DNA of 64,000 nt, from positions 1 through 64,000 of the forward strand of contig JAZOBN010000005.1 of assembly GCA_045595965.1 (NCBI GenBank), in the 5' to 3' direction. The position numbers were made by a program, and so were the translations under genes. Source of the stretch: CAAGNP01 sp045595965. GTDB taxonomy: Bacteria; Bacteroidota; Bacteroidia; Bacteroidales; UBA932. This document shows, piece by piece, positions 25,145 through 33,906 of this stretch (position 1 is its first letter; the number at the start of each line of letters is the position of its first letter). Under the pieces are notes generated by a model. That model made no database searches. It saw only the letters and a list, made by a program, of their open reading frames with translations, and was not told the origin of the DNA.

Positions 25145-25615
25145 ATGGCTAAATTTAATAGAAAAGGAAAAGATACAGGAGTACCAAAAATCAGTACCGC
25201 ATCTCTACCCGACATCGTGTTCATGATCCTTATGTTCTTCATGGTGTCAACCAGTATGCGTAAGACTGACAGAATGGTACAGGTGAAACTTCCTGCAGCT
25301 ACTGAGATTGCTAAGCTTGAGAGAAAAGAGCTTGCATCTTACATCTACATCGGTGAGCCTTCAAAGCAATATCAAGGTCAATTTGGTACAGACTCACGTA
25401 TCCAACTTAACGACTCATTCAAAACTGTAAACGATATCCGTGACTTCGTTGCAGCTGAGCGTGAGGCAAGAAGTGAGCTTGACAGAGAACTTATGACCAT
25501 CTCTTTGAACGTTGACGAAGGTACCCTTATGGGTATTGTAACCGACGTAAAACAGGAGTTGAGACGTTGTTCAGCTCTAAAGATTATGTACGCTGCTCGT
25601 AAAGTAGGTCAATAA
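25145..25615 (+). CDS. exbD: ExbD/TolR-family protein, second copy
   Basis: A second ExbD-like chain of 156 aa. Its single helix is STASLPDIVFMILMFFMVST, with the Asp in LPDIV at the proton-carrying position, followed by a periplasmic domain of about 110 residues that ends KEVRRCSALKIMYAARKVGQ-like (here KQELRRCSALK). It follows the first exbD by 14 bases and has the best Shine-Dalgarno in the window. The transcript ends at the hairpin 25643-25676. No tonB gene is adjacent; a TonB-like protein is encoded 4.8 kb downstream at 30418. Confidence 0.92.
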   Translation: MAKFNRKGKDTGVPKISTASLPDIVFMILMFFMVSTSMRKTDRMVQVKLPAATEIAKLERKELASYIYIGEPSKQYQGQFGTDSRIQLNDSFKTVNDIRDFVAAEREARSELDRELMTISLNVDEGTLMGIVTDVKQELRRCSALKIMYAARKVGQ

Positions 25616-25642
25616 TACTATTACTGACAGATATTTGAAAGG

Positions 25643-25676
25643 TTGGGCGAACTCTGATGGAGTCTCGCCCAATTTT
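25643..25676 (+). terminator. intrinsic terminator after the exbB-exbD operon
   Basis: TTGGGCGA-ACTC (25643-25654) pairs with GAGT-TCGCCCAA (25660-25672) with one bulged C, loop TGATG, then TTTT. An ATG in the loop region (25657) is not the start of the next gene. Confidence 0.88.
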
Positions 25677-25695
25677 CAATAAATATGAACGTGTT

Positions 25696-26928
25696 ATGAA
25701 AAGAATTTCTTTTATTTTATTTGTGTTGATGATTTTGACCTCTTGTTGTACAAAGCAGAATGAGGCAAAATATGTCTTTTATTTCATCGGTGACGGAATG
25801 GGGTTCGCGCATGTAGCACTGTCTGAAACCTATCTGCATTATCAGGAAGAGGGTGGAATCGGTAGCAAGAATCTATCTTTTACCTCTTTCCCTGTTCTTG
25901 GAATGGCCTCTTCGTATTCAGCATCCAATAACATTACCTGTTCGTCTGCTGCCGGAACAGCTCTCTCGACAGGATATAAGACAAATAACGGATTTTTGGG
26001 CGTAGCCCCAGATTCGACAAATCTTCAAAGTATCTCTTATAAGATACATCAGGCAGGAACTCCTGTGGGTATAATCTCAACTGTCTCTCTTGATCACGCC
26101 ACACCAGGAGCTTTTTATGCAAACTCTGTTAAAAGGAGTGACTACTACTCTATTGCAGTTCAGATGGCAGACTCAGATTTTGAATTCTTTGGTGGGGGTG
26201 GATTTATCAATCCCATGGGTAAAGATGGTAGCAAAAAATCGGCTTATGATATTATAAAGGAGGCAGGTTATGAAATTGTTGAGGGGTGCGATCAGTTTGA
26301 GAAGTGTAAGGATAATGTCTCAAAGATGCTTCTTCTTCAGGATGAAGGAATTGAAAGTCACGAATTGCCTTATGCGATAGATAGAGGGGAAGATGATATG
26401 ACGTTGAGTGATGTTGTAGAATCTGCAATAGAATTCCTTGAAGATAAGGGGAGTTTCTTTATCATGGCTGAAGCTGGCAGAATCGATTGGGCAGCCCATT
26501 CAAATGATGCTAAGGGGACAATTCTGGAGGTTTTGGATCTTTCAGAAGCAGTAGAGGTTGCGTATGAATTTTACAAAAAATATCCTCAGCAGACTCTTAT
26601 AGTGGTAACAGCAGACCATGAAACAGGTGGTGTTTCTTCTGGTTATAAATCGGGATATAATATGTATTTCGATGCTTTGAAGGATCAGACTGCATCCAAA
26701 GATGAGAGTGTAAGTGCTACAAGCTATGAACATGGAACAGGAAAAGGAAAGGAGGCAATTGATGATATGAACAAAGAGGCGAGAATAGGTTGGACAACAT
26801 CATCACATACAGCCGGAAACGTTCCTGTCTTTGCTGTCGGTGCAGGAAGTGAATTGTTCGCAGGAAAAATGGATAATACAGATATACCTAAGAAAATCTG
26901 CTCAGCAATGGGCGTAAAATTTGAATGA
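25696..26928 (+). CDS. alkaline phosphatase lipoprotein
   Basis: Metal-dependent phosphomonoesterase outside the cytoplasm. ATG 25696 gives MKRISFILFVLMILTSC with the lipobox Cys at 17; an upstream ATG at 25657 lies inside the terminator and is rejected. Metal and catalytic residues are in place: FYFIGDGMGFAH (Asp), ITCSSAAGTALSTG (nucleophile Ser), DHATPGAFYAN (His, Thr), MAEAGRIDWAAH (Glu, Asp), VVTADHETGG (Asp, His) and SSHTAGNVPVFA (His). Cys stands just before the nucleophile where E. coli PhoA has Asp101, a change also expected in other members of the broader family. The length of 410 aa is slightly below E. coli's. It is directly coupled to the GHL10 gene. Confidence 0.93.
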   Translation: MKRISFILFVLMILTSCCTKQNEAKYVFYFIGDGMGFAHVALSETYLHYQEEGGIGSKNLSFTSFPVLGMASSYSASNNITCSSAAGTALSTGYKTNNGFLGVAPDSTNLQSISYKIHQAGTPVGIISTVSLDHATPGAFYANSVKRSDYYSIAVQMADSDFEFFGGGGFINPMGKDGSKKSAYDIIKEAGYEIVEGCDQFEKCKDNVSKMLLLQDEGIESHELPYAIDRGEDDMTLSDVVESAIEFLEDKGSFFIMAEAGRIDWAAHSNDAKGTILEVLDLSEAVEVAYEFYKKYPQQTLIVVTADHETGGVSSGYKSGYNMYFDALKDQTASKDESVSATSYEHGTGKGKEAIDDMNKEARIGWTTSSHTAGNVPVFAVGAGSELFAGKMDNTDIPKKICSAMGVKFE

Positions 26929-26933
26929 TATAT

Positions 26934-28406
26934 ATGAAAAGAATTGTAATTGTTTTTTCTATGATTTTGTTCTCTGTTTCACTTATGGGACAGAACAATA
27001 ATCAACCAAAAAGAGAGTTCAGAGGTGCCTGGATTCATACAGTCGGAAATTCTCAAATGAGAAATATGACAGAACAGCAAATCAAGGATATGTTTATCGA
27101 AACTCTTGATTCGTTGAAAGATGCAGGATGCAATGCAGTTATATTTCAAGTAAGGCCACAGGCTGACGCCCTTTATATTTCAGAACTTGAGCCTTGGAGT
27201 AGATTTTTAACAGGTGTTCAAGGACAGGCTCCTGATCCTGTTTGGGATCCCCTTGCATTTATGATTGAAGAGACCCATAACAGGGGGATGGAATTGCATG
27301 CATGGTGTAATCCTTATCGTGTAACATCAAACGATAAAGAGGAACTTGCCCCTAACCATCTTTTCTTCTCAAACCCTGACATTTTCAAAAGATATGGAAA
27401 GCAGTTGTATTTTGATCCAGGTGAGCCTGCATCGAGGGAGCATACAGTTAAGGTTATTGCAGATATCGTAAGCAGATATGATGTGGATGCAATTCACTTC
27501 GATGACTATTTCTATCCATATCCTGTGAAATATGAAGAGTTTCATGATGATGCCTCTTTTGTCAAATATGCAAAGGAACAGGGTTTTGAATATTGGCAGA
27601 AAGGTGATTGGAGGAGGAACAATGTTGCAATTCTTATGAAAGAGCTTAACGATACCATCAAGGCTATCAAGCCGTGGGTAAGATTTGGTATCAGCCCTTT
27701 CGGAATCCATAGAAATCTTAGCGAAACTCCCGACAGTACAGGTAGTGCAACAAACGGTTTGTCAAACTACGAAGCACTCTTTGCAGATGTCCCAGATTGG
27801 GGTCTTAAGGGATATATTGATTATATTGTTCCTCAGCTATATTGGAGAATCGGTTTTGAACCGGCATGTTACGAGGTACTTATCAATTGGTGGAATGATG
27901 GAAATTTTACAGATCATCTCTATATCGGTCAGAATATCTCGGTTCTCAATACACAGTTGGAGAGGAAGATGGAATTAGTAAGGGATCTTCCTAATGTTCA
28001 GGGTAATATCTGGTGGCCAGGATGGTCAATCAAGAGAAATGTGCACAATATTGCAGACAGTTTGAGTCAAGTGTATCAGTCAAGACCTGCATTGATCCCA
28101 GCTTATACAAGACTTGATGATGTGGCACCGGCCCCTGTTGCCTCTTTGAAGAAGAGAGGGAACAAAGTACAGTGGAGTGTTGCACCTTGTGATGATGTTA
28201 TGCAGCAACCGGTATTTTATGCAGTTTATATATTCCCTGCTGGGGTAACCCCAGATATCTCCTCATCAGAATATCTTGTGGAAATTGTGAACAAGACTTC
28301 ATACGAATTTGGCGTACCTGCTAAAAAAATGAAGGGATATACTGTTGCTGTGACAGCTATTGACAGATGTTGGAACGAAAGTGAAAGTTTTTATATAACT
28401 TTGTAG
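26934..28406 (+). CDS. glycosyl hydrolase-like 10 (GHL10/UPF0748) secreted protein
   Basis: TIM-barrel glycoside-hydrolase-like protein of the YngK/UPF0748 group; substrates for the family are poorly known and cell-wall glycans are suspected. MKRIVIVFSMILFSVSLMGQ is a signal peptide. An ATG three codons earlier (26925) overlaps the phosphatase stop and is an alternative start. Barrel motifs are REFRGAWIHTVG, DAGCNAVIFQVRPQADALY, ELHAWCNPYRV, DIVSRYDVDAIHFDDYFYP, GISPFGIHRN and IVPQLYWRIG. The C-terminal 100 residues (from about PAPVASLKKRGN) look like a fibronectin III-type domain. The overlap with the phosphatase suggests translational coupling. Confidence 0.88.
   Translation: MKRIVIVFSMILFSVSLMGQNNNQPKREFRGAWIHTVGNSQMRNMTEQQIKDMFIETLDSLKDAGCNAVIFQVRPQADALYISELEPWSRFLTGVQGQAPDPVWDPLAFMIEETHNRGMELHAWCNPYRVTSNDKEELAPNHLFFSNPDIFKRYGKQLYFDPGEPASREHTVKVIADIVSRYDVDAIHFDDYFYPYPVKYEEFHDDASFVKYAKEQGFEYWQKGDWRRNNVAILMKELNDTIKAIKPWVRFGISPFGIHRNLSETPDSTGSATNGLSNYEALFADVPDWGLKGYIDYIVPQLYWRIGFEPACYEVLINWWNDGNFTDHLYIGQNISVLNTQLERKMELVRDLPNVQGNIWWPGWSIKRNVHNIADSLSQVYQSRPALIPAYTRLDDVAPAPVASLKKRGNKVQWSVAPCDDVMQQPVFYAVYIFPAGVTPDISSSEYLVEIVNKTSYEFGVPAKKMKGYTVAVTAIDRCWNESESFYITL
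28396..28403 (+). promoter_or_regulatory. -7 promoter box TAACTTTG ahead of asnS
   Basis: Exact TAnnTTTG match across the last codons of the GHL10 gene, 27 bases before ATG 28431. Confidence 0.5.
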
Positions 28407-28430
28407 GCTGTAAATAAATTTTTTATAAAA

Positions 28431-29822
28431 ATGGGAAAGAGACACATAAGAATCGCAGAACTGTTGAATCAGACTCCAGGTGAGCAAGTGGTTGCAAAAG
28501 GCTGGGTAAGGACTAAAAGGGGGAATAAGAATATCGCTTTTATAGCTCTTAATGATGGTTCTACAATCAATAATATACAGGTAGTTTGTGAAGTAGCTGC
28601 TTTTTCTGAGGAGTTGATGAAATCAATTACCACAGGTGCATGTATCGCTGTTAAAGGTGATCTTGTCGAGTCAATGGGTAGTGGACAGAAGGTAGAGATC
28701 CAGGCAAAAGAGATCCAGGTGTATGGAACAGCCGATGCTGAGTCATATCCTCTCCAGAAGAAGGGGCACAGCATGGAATTCCTTCGTGAAATCGGTCACT
28801 TGAGACCCCGTACCAATACATTTGGAGCAGTTCTGAGAATTCGTCATGCGATGGCTTATGCAATCCATAAATTCTTCAATGACAGAGGATTCGTATATCT
28901 TCATACTCCACTAATCACAGCATCAGATGCAGAGGGTGCAGGGGCTATGTTCCAGGTAACCACTATGGATCTTGACAACCTTCCACGTACAGAAGAGGGT
29001 AAGATCGATTATAAGGAGGACTTCTTCGGCAAAAGGACAAGTTTGACAGTGAGTGGCCAGCTTGAAGGTGAACTCGGTGCTATGGCATTGGGTAATATCT
29101 ACACTTTCGGCCCAACATTCAGAGCGGAGAATTCAAATACTCCACGCCACCTGGCAGAGTTCTGGATGATTGAACCAGAGATGGCTTTCTACGAGATCGA
29201 GGACAATATGGATCTTGCAGAGGAGTTTATCAAATACCTTGTACAATATGCTTTGGACAACTGTATGGATGACCTTACATTCCTTAACAATATGATCGAT
29301 AAAGAGCTTATTGAGAGACTTAAGGGGGTTGTAAATACTGAATTTGTCCGCTTGACATATACAGAGGGTGTCAAAATTCTTGAAGAATCGGGTGCGAAAT
29401 TCGATTTCCCTGTTTCTTGGGGTATTGACCTGCAGAGTGAACATGAGAGATATCTTGTTGAGAAACACTTTGGCAAACCGGTTATTTTGACCGATTATCC
29501 AAAAGATATCAAGGCATTCTACATGAAACAGAATGAGGATGGCAAGACTGTAAGGGCAATGGATGTCCTCTTCCCTAAGATCGGTGAAATCATTGGTGGT
29601 TCTCAAAGAGAGGAATCATTTGAAAAATTGACAGGAAGAATCAAGGAACTCAATATGGATGATACCAATTTGTGGTGGTATATTGATACTAGAAGATTTG
29701 GTACTGCACCGCATAGTGGTTTCGGACTTGGTTTCGAGAGATTGCTTCTCTTCGTAACCGGTATGTCAAATATCAGAGATGTAATTCCTTTCCCACGTAC
29801 ACCTAAAGCAGCAGAATTTTAG
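28431..29822 (+). CDS. asnS: asparaginyl-tRNA synthetase
   Basis: Class II synthetase that charges tRNA-Asn. An OB-fold anticodon-binding domain fills residues 15-105 (VVAKGWVRTKRGNKNIAFI). The class II core follows: motif 1 near RIRHAMAYAIHKFFNDRGFVY, motif 2 FRAENSNTPRHLAEFWMIEPE and motif 3 GFGLGFERLLLFVTG. The LTVSGQLEGELGAMALGNIY segment and length (463 aa) are specific to AsnS rather than AspS, which supports direct charging of asparagine. Codons look biased toward CGT and CTT, as expected for a highly expressed gene. Udk follows within 4 bases. Confidence 0.96.
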   Translation: MGKRHIRIAELLNQTPGEQVVAKGWVRTKRGNKNIAFIALNDGSTINNIQVVCEVAAFSEELMKSITTGACIAVKGDLVESMGSGQKVEIQAKEIQVYGTADAESYPLQKKGHSMEFLREIGHLRPRTNTFGAVLRIRHAMAYAIHKFFNDRGFVYLHTPLITASDAEGAGAMFQVTTMDLDNLPRTEEGKIDYKEDFFGKRTSLTVSGQLEGELGAMALGNIYTFGPTFRAENSNTPRHLAEFWMIEPEMAFYEIEDNMDLAEEFIKYLVQYALDNCMDDLTFLNNMIDKELIERLKGVVNTEFVRLTYTEGVKILEESGAKFDFPVSWGIDLQSEHERYLVEKHFGKPVILTDYPKDIKAFYMKQNEDGKTVRAMDVLFPKIGEIIGGSQREESFEKLTGRIKELNMDDTNLWWYIDTRRFGTAPHSGFGLGFERLLLFVTGMSNIRDVIPFPRTPKAAEF

Positions 29823-29825
29823 AAT

Positions 29826-30449
29826 ATGTTGATAATTGGTATTGCCGGAGGAACCGGTTCAGGAAAAACTACAGTTGTAAAGAAAATTACAGAATCTTTC
29901 CCGGGGGGTGAGGTGGTAGTGATTCCACAGGATTCATATTATAAGGATAGTGGTCATCTTCCAATGGAGGAGAGACAGCAGTTGAATTTTGACCATCCTG
30001 ATGCAATAGATTTCGAGTTGCTGATTGAGCAGTTGAAAGAGTTGAAGGGGGGGAAGACAATAGAACAACCTACATACTCTTATATAACTTGTACCCGTTC
30101 TGCTACCGAAACTGTACAGGTTCATCCGGCAGATATTATCATCGTTGAAGGAATTCTCATCTTTACTTGTAAAAAACTCAGAGAGCTTCTTGATGTAATG
30201 GTTTTTGTCGATGCTGATGCGGACGACAGACTTTTAAGGGTAATTTCAAGAGATATAGTTGAGAGGGGCAAGACAGTCTCTGAGACTATGGAACGTTACC
30301 AAAAGACAGTAAAACCGATGCACCTGCAGTTTATCGAACCAACCAAGAGATATGCTGATATCATCGTACCTCAAGGTGGACACAACAAGGTGGCAATCGA
30401 TATAATGATAGCTACTATTGAAAAAGCACTTAAAAATAAAAATAGATAA
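29826..30449 (+). CDS. udk: uridine kinase
   Basis: Phosphorylates uridine and cytidine in the pyrimidine salvage path. The P-loop is GGTGSGKTTVVKKI at residues 8-21. Then come the substrate motifs DSYYKDSGHLPMEERQQLNFDHPDAIDF and PTYSYITCTR (the second is split from the first by the QLKELKGGK loop), the EGILIF strand and the lid RVISRDIVERGKTVSETMERY. The length of 207 aa is typical. Its last 32 bases overlap the start of the TonB-like gene. Confidence 0.95.
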   Translation: MLIIGIAGGTGSGKTTVVKKITESFPGGEVVVIPQDSYYKDSGHLPMEERQQLNFDHPDAIDFELLIEQLKELKGGKTIEQPTYSYITCTRSATETVQVHPADIIIVEGILIFTCKKLRELLDVMVFVDADADDRLLRVISRDIVERGKTVSETMERYQKTVKPMHLQFIEPTKRYADIIVPQGGHNKVAIDIMIATIEKALKNKNR

Positions 30450-31155
30450 GGAGGAGAAAGCAGGGTTGTATCTGACCCTTATATTTCACCTTATACTTAT
30501 AATAGTTCTCTTGGCTTACTCCATTAAACGGACAGTAAGTCAAGAGACTTCTTTTGTCCTTGACTTCACTAAGCAGGAGGAGTTGGAGAGACAGGAGGAG
30601 CTTGTCAAATTCAAAGAGAGTGTCAGCAGAGAACTCGACGAATTGATTGCCCAATCAAAGGGACAGCCCCTCCGTAATGTGGCTGTAGATGCCTCAAAAA
30701 GTGGTTCACAACTGAAAGATGACAGGAGCAATAACCCCTCTGAAGTCTATGACCAGGCCCGTAAGCTGCAAGAAAAACTAGATGCTTCACGTAGAGAAGC
30801 TGAAGCGGAAATGGCAACAGAAGACCATGTTGAGGTGGGTAGTAAAGAGGAGATAAAGACAACAGAGACCTATACCGGACCATCTGTCCTCTCATGGAGA
30901 CTTGAAGGGAGGAGAAAGCAGTCGCTGCCGATACCGGCCTATAAATGTATGGGCGGTGGAGATGTGACAGTCGCTATTGTGGTCAATAGAAAGGGGTATG
31001 TTGTAGCAACAAAGGTTGTTGAGAATGTCTCTTCTGCAGATGCATGTCTGATAGATTATGCAATAAAAGCAGCGAAAAGGTCGAGATTCAACTCTTCATC
31101 AGATGCTCCGGAACGTCAGGCCGGAGAGATAGTGTACAGATTTATTGCCCAATAG
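30418..31155 (+). CDS. TonB-like energy transducer with TTG start
   Basis: A 245 aa protein with a TonB-type plan: a short basic start, one helix (residues 17-36, LYLTLIFHLILIIVLLAYSI), a charged linker rich in Glu/Lys with probable coiled coil (EELERQEELVKFKESVSREL, KLQEKLDASRREAEAEM), and a C-terminal domain of about 75 residues. That end reads GDVTVAIVVNRKGYVVATKV and ADACLIDYAIKAAKRSRF, the pattern of Bacteroidetes TonB C-terminal domains. No ATG lies ahead of the helix, so TTG 30418 is the most likely start, 32 bases inside udk. It converges with truB, overlapping its end by 14 bases. Confidence 0.82.
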   Translation: MKKHLKIKIDKEEKAGLYLTLIFHLILIIVLLAYSIKRTVSQETSFVLDFTKQEELERQEELVKFKESVSRELDELIAQSKGQPLRNVAVDASKSGSQLKDDRSNNPSEVYDQARKLQEKLDASRREAEAEMATEDHVEVGSKEEIKTTETYTGPSVLSWRLEGRRKQSLPIPAYKCMGGGDVTVAIVVNRKGYVVATKVVENVSSADACLIDYAIKAAKRSRFNSSSDAPERQAGEIVYRFIAQ

Positions 31156-31900
31156 TGGTGTAAAACGAGACAAATTCCTCCATTGTTACAGCATCTTCTG
31201 TCTTGAAACTACCAGACTTTGTGCGTCGTAGTGATGTCAAGTGTGCTCCGCTGTTGAGTGCAATACCTAAATCTCTGGCGAATGATCTGATATATGTCCC
31301 TTTTGAACATTCAATTCTGATTTTTGCAGTAGGGGCGTTGTACTCAAGCAATTCTACGTCGTATATATTGATTGTAGAGGATTTGAGCTCTACCTCAATC
31401 CCTTCACGGGCCATTTCGTACGCCCTTACTCCATCAACATATTTGGCTGAGAAAATAGGGGGAACCTGTTGCTGCTCTCCGATAAAGTTCTTCAGAACCT
31501 CTTCAATTCCCTCTTTTGTGATATGTTCATAGGGGTATGTGGCATCAATCTCTTTTTCCAGGTCAAAACTTGGAGTTGTAGCACCGAAAGTTATATCGGT
31601 TATATACTCCTTTTTCTCTGCCTGAAGTTGTTCTGAAATTTTGGTTGCTTTGCCGAGACATATTATAAGCATACCTGTAGCAAGTGGGTCAAGTGTTCCG
31701 GCATGACCTACTTTCAACTTCTTGTTCCTGAAAAAGTACTGGAACTTGAACTTTAGTTTCCTTACGACATCTGCAGATGTCCATTCGAGAGGTTTGTCGA
31801 AGGGGATAATAATCCCCTCCGGATAACTCTCGATATTTGGTGTGAGTTTATCCAACTCACCTTTTTTTATTACTGTAGGATTAATCTGGGGTGTAGCCAT
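31142..31900 (-). CDS. truB: tRNA pseudouridine(55) synthase
   Basis: Makes pseudouridine 55 in the T-loop of all tRNAs. The catalytic Asp is in VGHAGTLDPLATGMLIICLG. Other family segments are IIPFDKPLEWTSADVVRKLK, YITDITFGATTPSFD, QQVPPIFSAKYVDGVRAYE and KGTYIRSFARDLG. I start at ATG 31900 (MATPQIN...), which overlaps the rpiB stop as TAATG; an in-frame TTG at 31909 is less likely. The length of 252 aa is near the usual size without a large PUA domain. Last gene of the dcw run on this strand. Confidence 0.95.
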   Translation of the reverse strand: MATPQINPTVIKKGELDKLTPNIESYPEGIIIPFDKPLEWTSADVVRKLKFKFQYFFRNKKLKVGHAGTLDPLATGMLIICLGKATKISEQLQAEKKEYITDITFGATTPSFDLEKEIDATYPYEHITKEGIEEVLKNFIGEQQQVPPIFSAKYVDGVRAYEMAREGIEVELKSSTINIYDVELLEYNAPTAKIRIECSKGTYIRSFARDLGIALNSGAHLTSLRRTKSGSFKTEDAVTMEEFVSFYTTIGQ

Positions 31901-32328
31901 TATCTGCAAGCAATTTTTTCTACTCTACGCTGATGTCTTCCCCCTTCAAAATTGCTTTCAAGGTATGTTTTTACTATCTCTTTTGCAGTATCGGTGTCGA
32001 TAAAACGGGCAGGCAGGGATAGGATGTTTGCATCGTTGTGCTGCCGTGCAAGGGCTGCAAGTTCAGTGTTCCAGCAAAGTGCAGCTCTGATCCCCTGATG
32101 CTTGTTCAAGGTCATGCTTATGCCGTTACCAGAACCGCAAATAGCTATCCCCTTCTCAAGTTTGCCAGATTCTACCTCTTCAGCAAGAGGGTGGGCAACA
32201 TCGGGATAGTCCATACTTTCTGTTGAGTGTGTACCGAAATCTTTAACTTCATATCCAAGTGAGTTAAGGTATTCGATAAGTGCCTTTTTAAGTTCGTAAC
32301 CAGCATGGTCAGCAGCAATTCCTAACAT
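31900..32328 (-). CDS. rpiB: ribose 5-phosphate isomerase B
   Basis: Interconverts ribose 5-phosphate and ribulose 5-phosphate in the pentose phosphate path. The N-terminus LGIAADHAGYELKK carries the substrate-binding Asp-His pair. The catalytic Cys64 is in IAICGSGNGISMTLNK, and the ARQHNDANILSLPARFI segment follows. The length of 142 aa is typical. It sits between gltX (23-base gap) and truB (one-base overlap). Confidence 0.95.
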   Translation of the reverse strand: MLGIAADHAGYELKKALIEYLNSLGYEVKDFGTHSTESMDYPDVAHPLAEEVESGKLEKGIAICGSGNGISMTLNKHQGIRAALCWNTELAALARQHNDANILSLPARFIDTDTAKEIVKTYLESNFEGGRHQRRVEKIACR

Positions 32329-32351
32329 GATATTATTAAAATTAAATGTGA

Positions 32352-33905
32352 TTATAGTCTGTTCAATGCATTCTCAATACGGGTAGCGAATTCTTCGCGT
32401 CCTATCAGCCAGATGATGTCGGCCACACCGGGACCGTTGTTGACCCCTACAAGGGAGAGCCTTAGTGAATTCATCACCTTACCCATTGGCCACCCGTTGT
32501 CTACAATCAGCGAGTGAAGTCCCCCTTCCAGGCTCTCTTTTGTGTAGGGTTCAAGTCCCATAACATAATCTTTTACTTTTGCCACCAATTGGGGAATCTC
32601 ATCTTTCCAGAACTTGTTAACTACAGCCTGATCATACTCTGTCGGTGCCTGGAAGAAGTAGTGTGTAAGGTTCCAGAAATCGGTGATGAAGTGGGCTCTG
32701 TTCTTCATTAGTCCGCAAACTTTTGCAACGTATTCGGGTGAAGCCTCAATCCCTCTTGCAGCGAGATCTTTGCCAAATTCTGCAGCAAGATCTTCGTCTT
32801 TCATCATGCGAAGGTATTCGGCATTGAACCATTTTGCCTTTTCCGGATTGAATTTTGCTCCAGATTTTACTACCCTCTCCAGAGAGAATATATTGACAAG
32901 TTCATCAAGGGTAAAGATCTCCTGTTCTGTTCCCGGATTCCAGCCAAGAAGGGCAAGAATATTGACAAAAGCCTCTGGGAGATATCCGTCTTCACGATAC
33001 CCGCGAGAGATTTCACCTTCAGGTGAGACCCATTTCAGAGGGAATACTGGGAATCCGAGCCTGTCTCCATCGCGTTTGCTCAATTTTCCTTTTCCGTCAG
33101 GTTTCAGCAGAAGTGACAGATGGGCAAAATTGGGTTGTGTCTCCTGCCATCCGAATGCTTCATACAACATATAGTGCAAGGGGAGTGATGGAAGCCACTC
33201 TTCACCTCTGATTACCTCAGTAATCTCCATAAGGTGGTCATCAACGATGTTTGCAAGGTGATATGTAGGGAGCTGATCTGCAGATTTCCATAAGACTTTA
33301 TCGTCAAGGGTATTTGTATTCACTTCAATATCGCCGCGGATAAGGTCGTGCATCTTTACAACTCTGTTTTCTGGCATCTTGAAACGGATAGTCCATCCGG
33401 TTTCAGTCTCAATTCTCTTTTTCCACTCCTCCTGGGGTAGTGTAAGGGAGTTTTTCAACTCTCCCCGGGTAGCATAATTGTATGTGAAAGTCTCTTTTGC
33501 AGCCTCTTTGATTTTGCGTAGTTCTGCAAGTTCTTCAGCAGTGTCGAAAGCGTAGTATGCATACCCTTTCTCAACAAGTTCTTCTGCATATTTTCTGTAT
33601 ATGCTTCTCCTCTGTGATTGTCTGTAGGGGGCGTGAGGATGTTGTTGCGAAGGGGTATCAGGGATAGAACCGTCTGCATTTACACCTTCATCAGGGAAAA
33701 TGCCGCACCATCTGAGGGACTCAATTATATATTGTTCTGCACCGGGGACAAATCTTTGGGAATCGGTGTCTTCAATTCTCAAGATAAAGTCACCGCCTCT
33801 CTGTTTGGCAAAGAGGTAGTTGTAAAGTGCTGTCCTGACTCCTCCCATATGCAAAGGGCCTGTAGGACTTGGTGCAAATCTTACTCTGGTTCTTCTTTCA
33901 CTCAT
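32352..33905 (-). CDS. gltX: glutamyl-tRNA synthetase
   Basis: Class I synthetase that charges tRNA-Glu. The ATP-site HIGH-like motif is FAPSPTGPLHMGGVRTALY at residues 10-28 and the KMSKS-like motif is GKLSKRDGD. The Rossmann fold, with IEDTDSQRFV, and an all-helical anticodon domain account for the 517 aa. It starts one base after the ftsZ stop, so translation of the two is probably coupled, an unusual link of a synthetase to the division operon that may balance growth and division. The start codon ATG 33905 gives the normal N-terminus. Confidence 0.96.
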   Translation of the reverse strand: MSERRTRVRFAPSPTGPLHMGGVRTALYNYLFAKQRGGDFILRIEDTDSQRFVPGAEQYIIESLRWCGIFPDEGVNADGSIPDTPSQQHPHAPYRQSQRRSIYRKYAEELVEKGYAYYAFDTAEELAELRKIKEAAKETFTYNYATRGELKNSLTLPQEEWKKRIETETGWTIRFKMPENRVVKMHDLIRGDIEVNTNTLDDKVLWKSADQLPTYHLANIVDDHLMEITEVIRGEEWLPSLPLHYMLYEAFGWQETQPNFAHLSLLLKPDGKGKLSKRDGDRLGFPVFPLKWVSPEGEISRGYREDGYLPEAFVNILALLGWNPGTEQEIFTLDELVNIFSLERVVKSGAKFNPEKAKWFNAEYLRMMKDEDLAAEFGKDLAARGIEASPEYVAKVCGLMKNRAHFITDFWNLTHYFFQAPTEYDQAVVNKFWKDEIPQLVAKVKDYVMGLEPYTKESLEGGLHSLIVDNGWPMGKVMNSLRLSLVGVNNGPGVADIIWLIGREEFATRIENALNRL

Positions 33906-33906
33906 A

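Noticed and set aside
25657..25695. Upstream ATG for the alkaline phosphatase
   Set aside because: It lies in the terminator hairpin, and the later ATG gives a clean lipoprotein signal.
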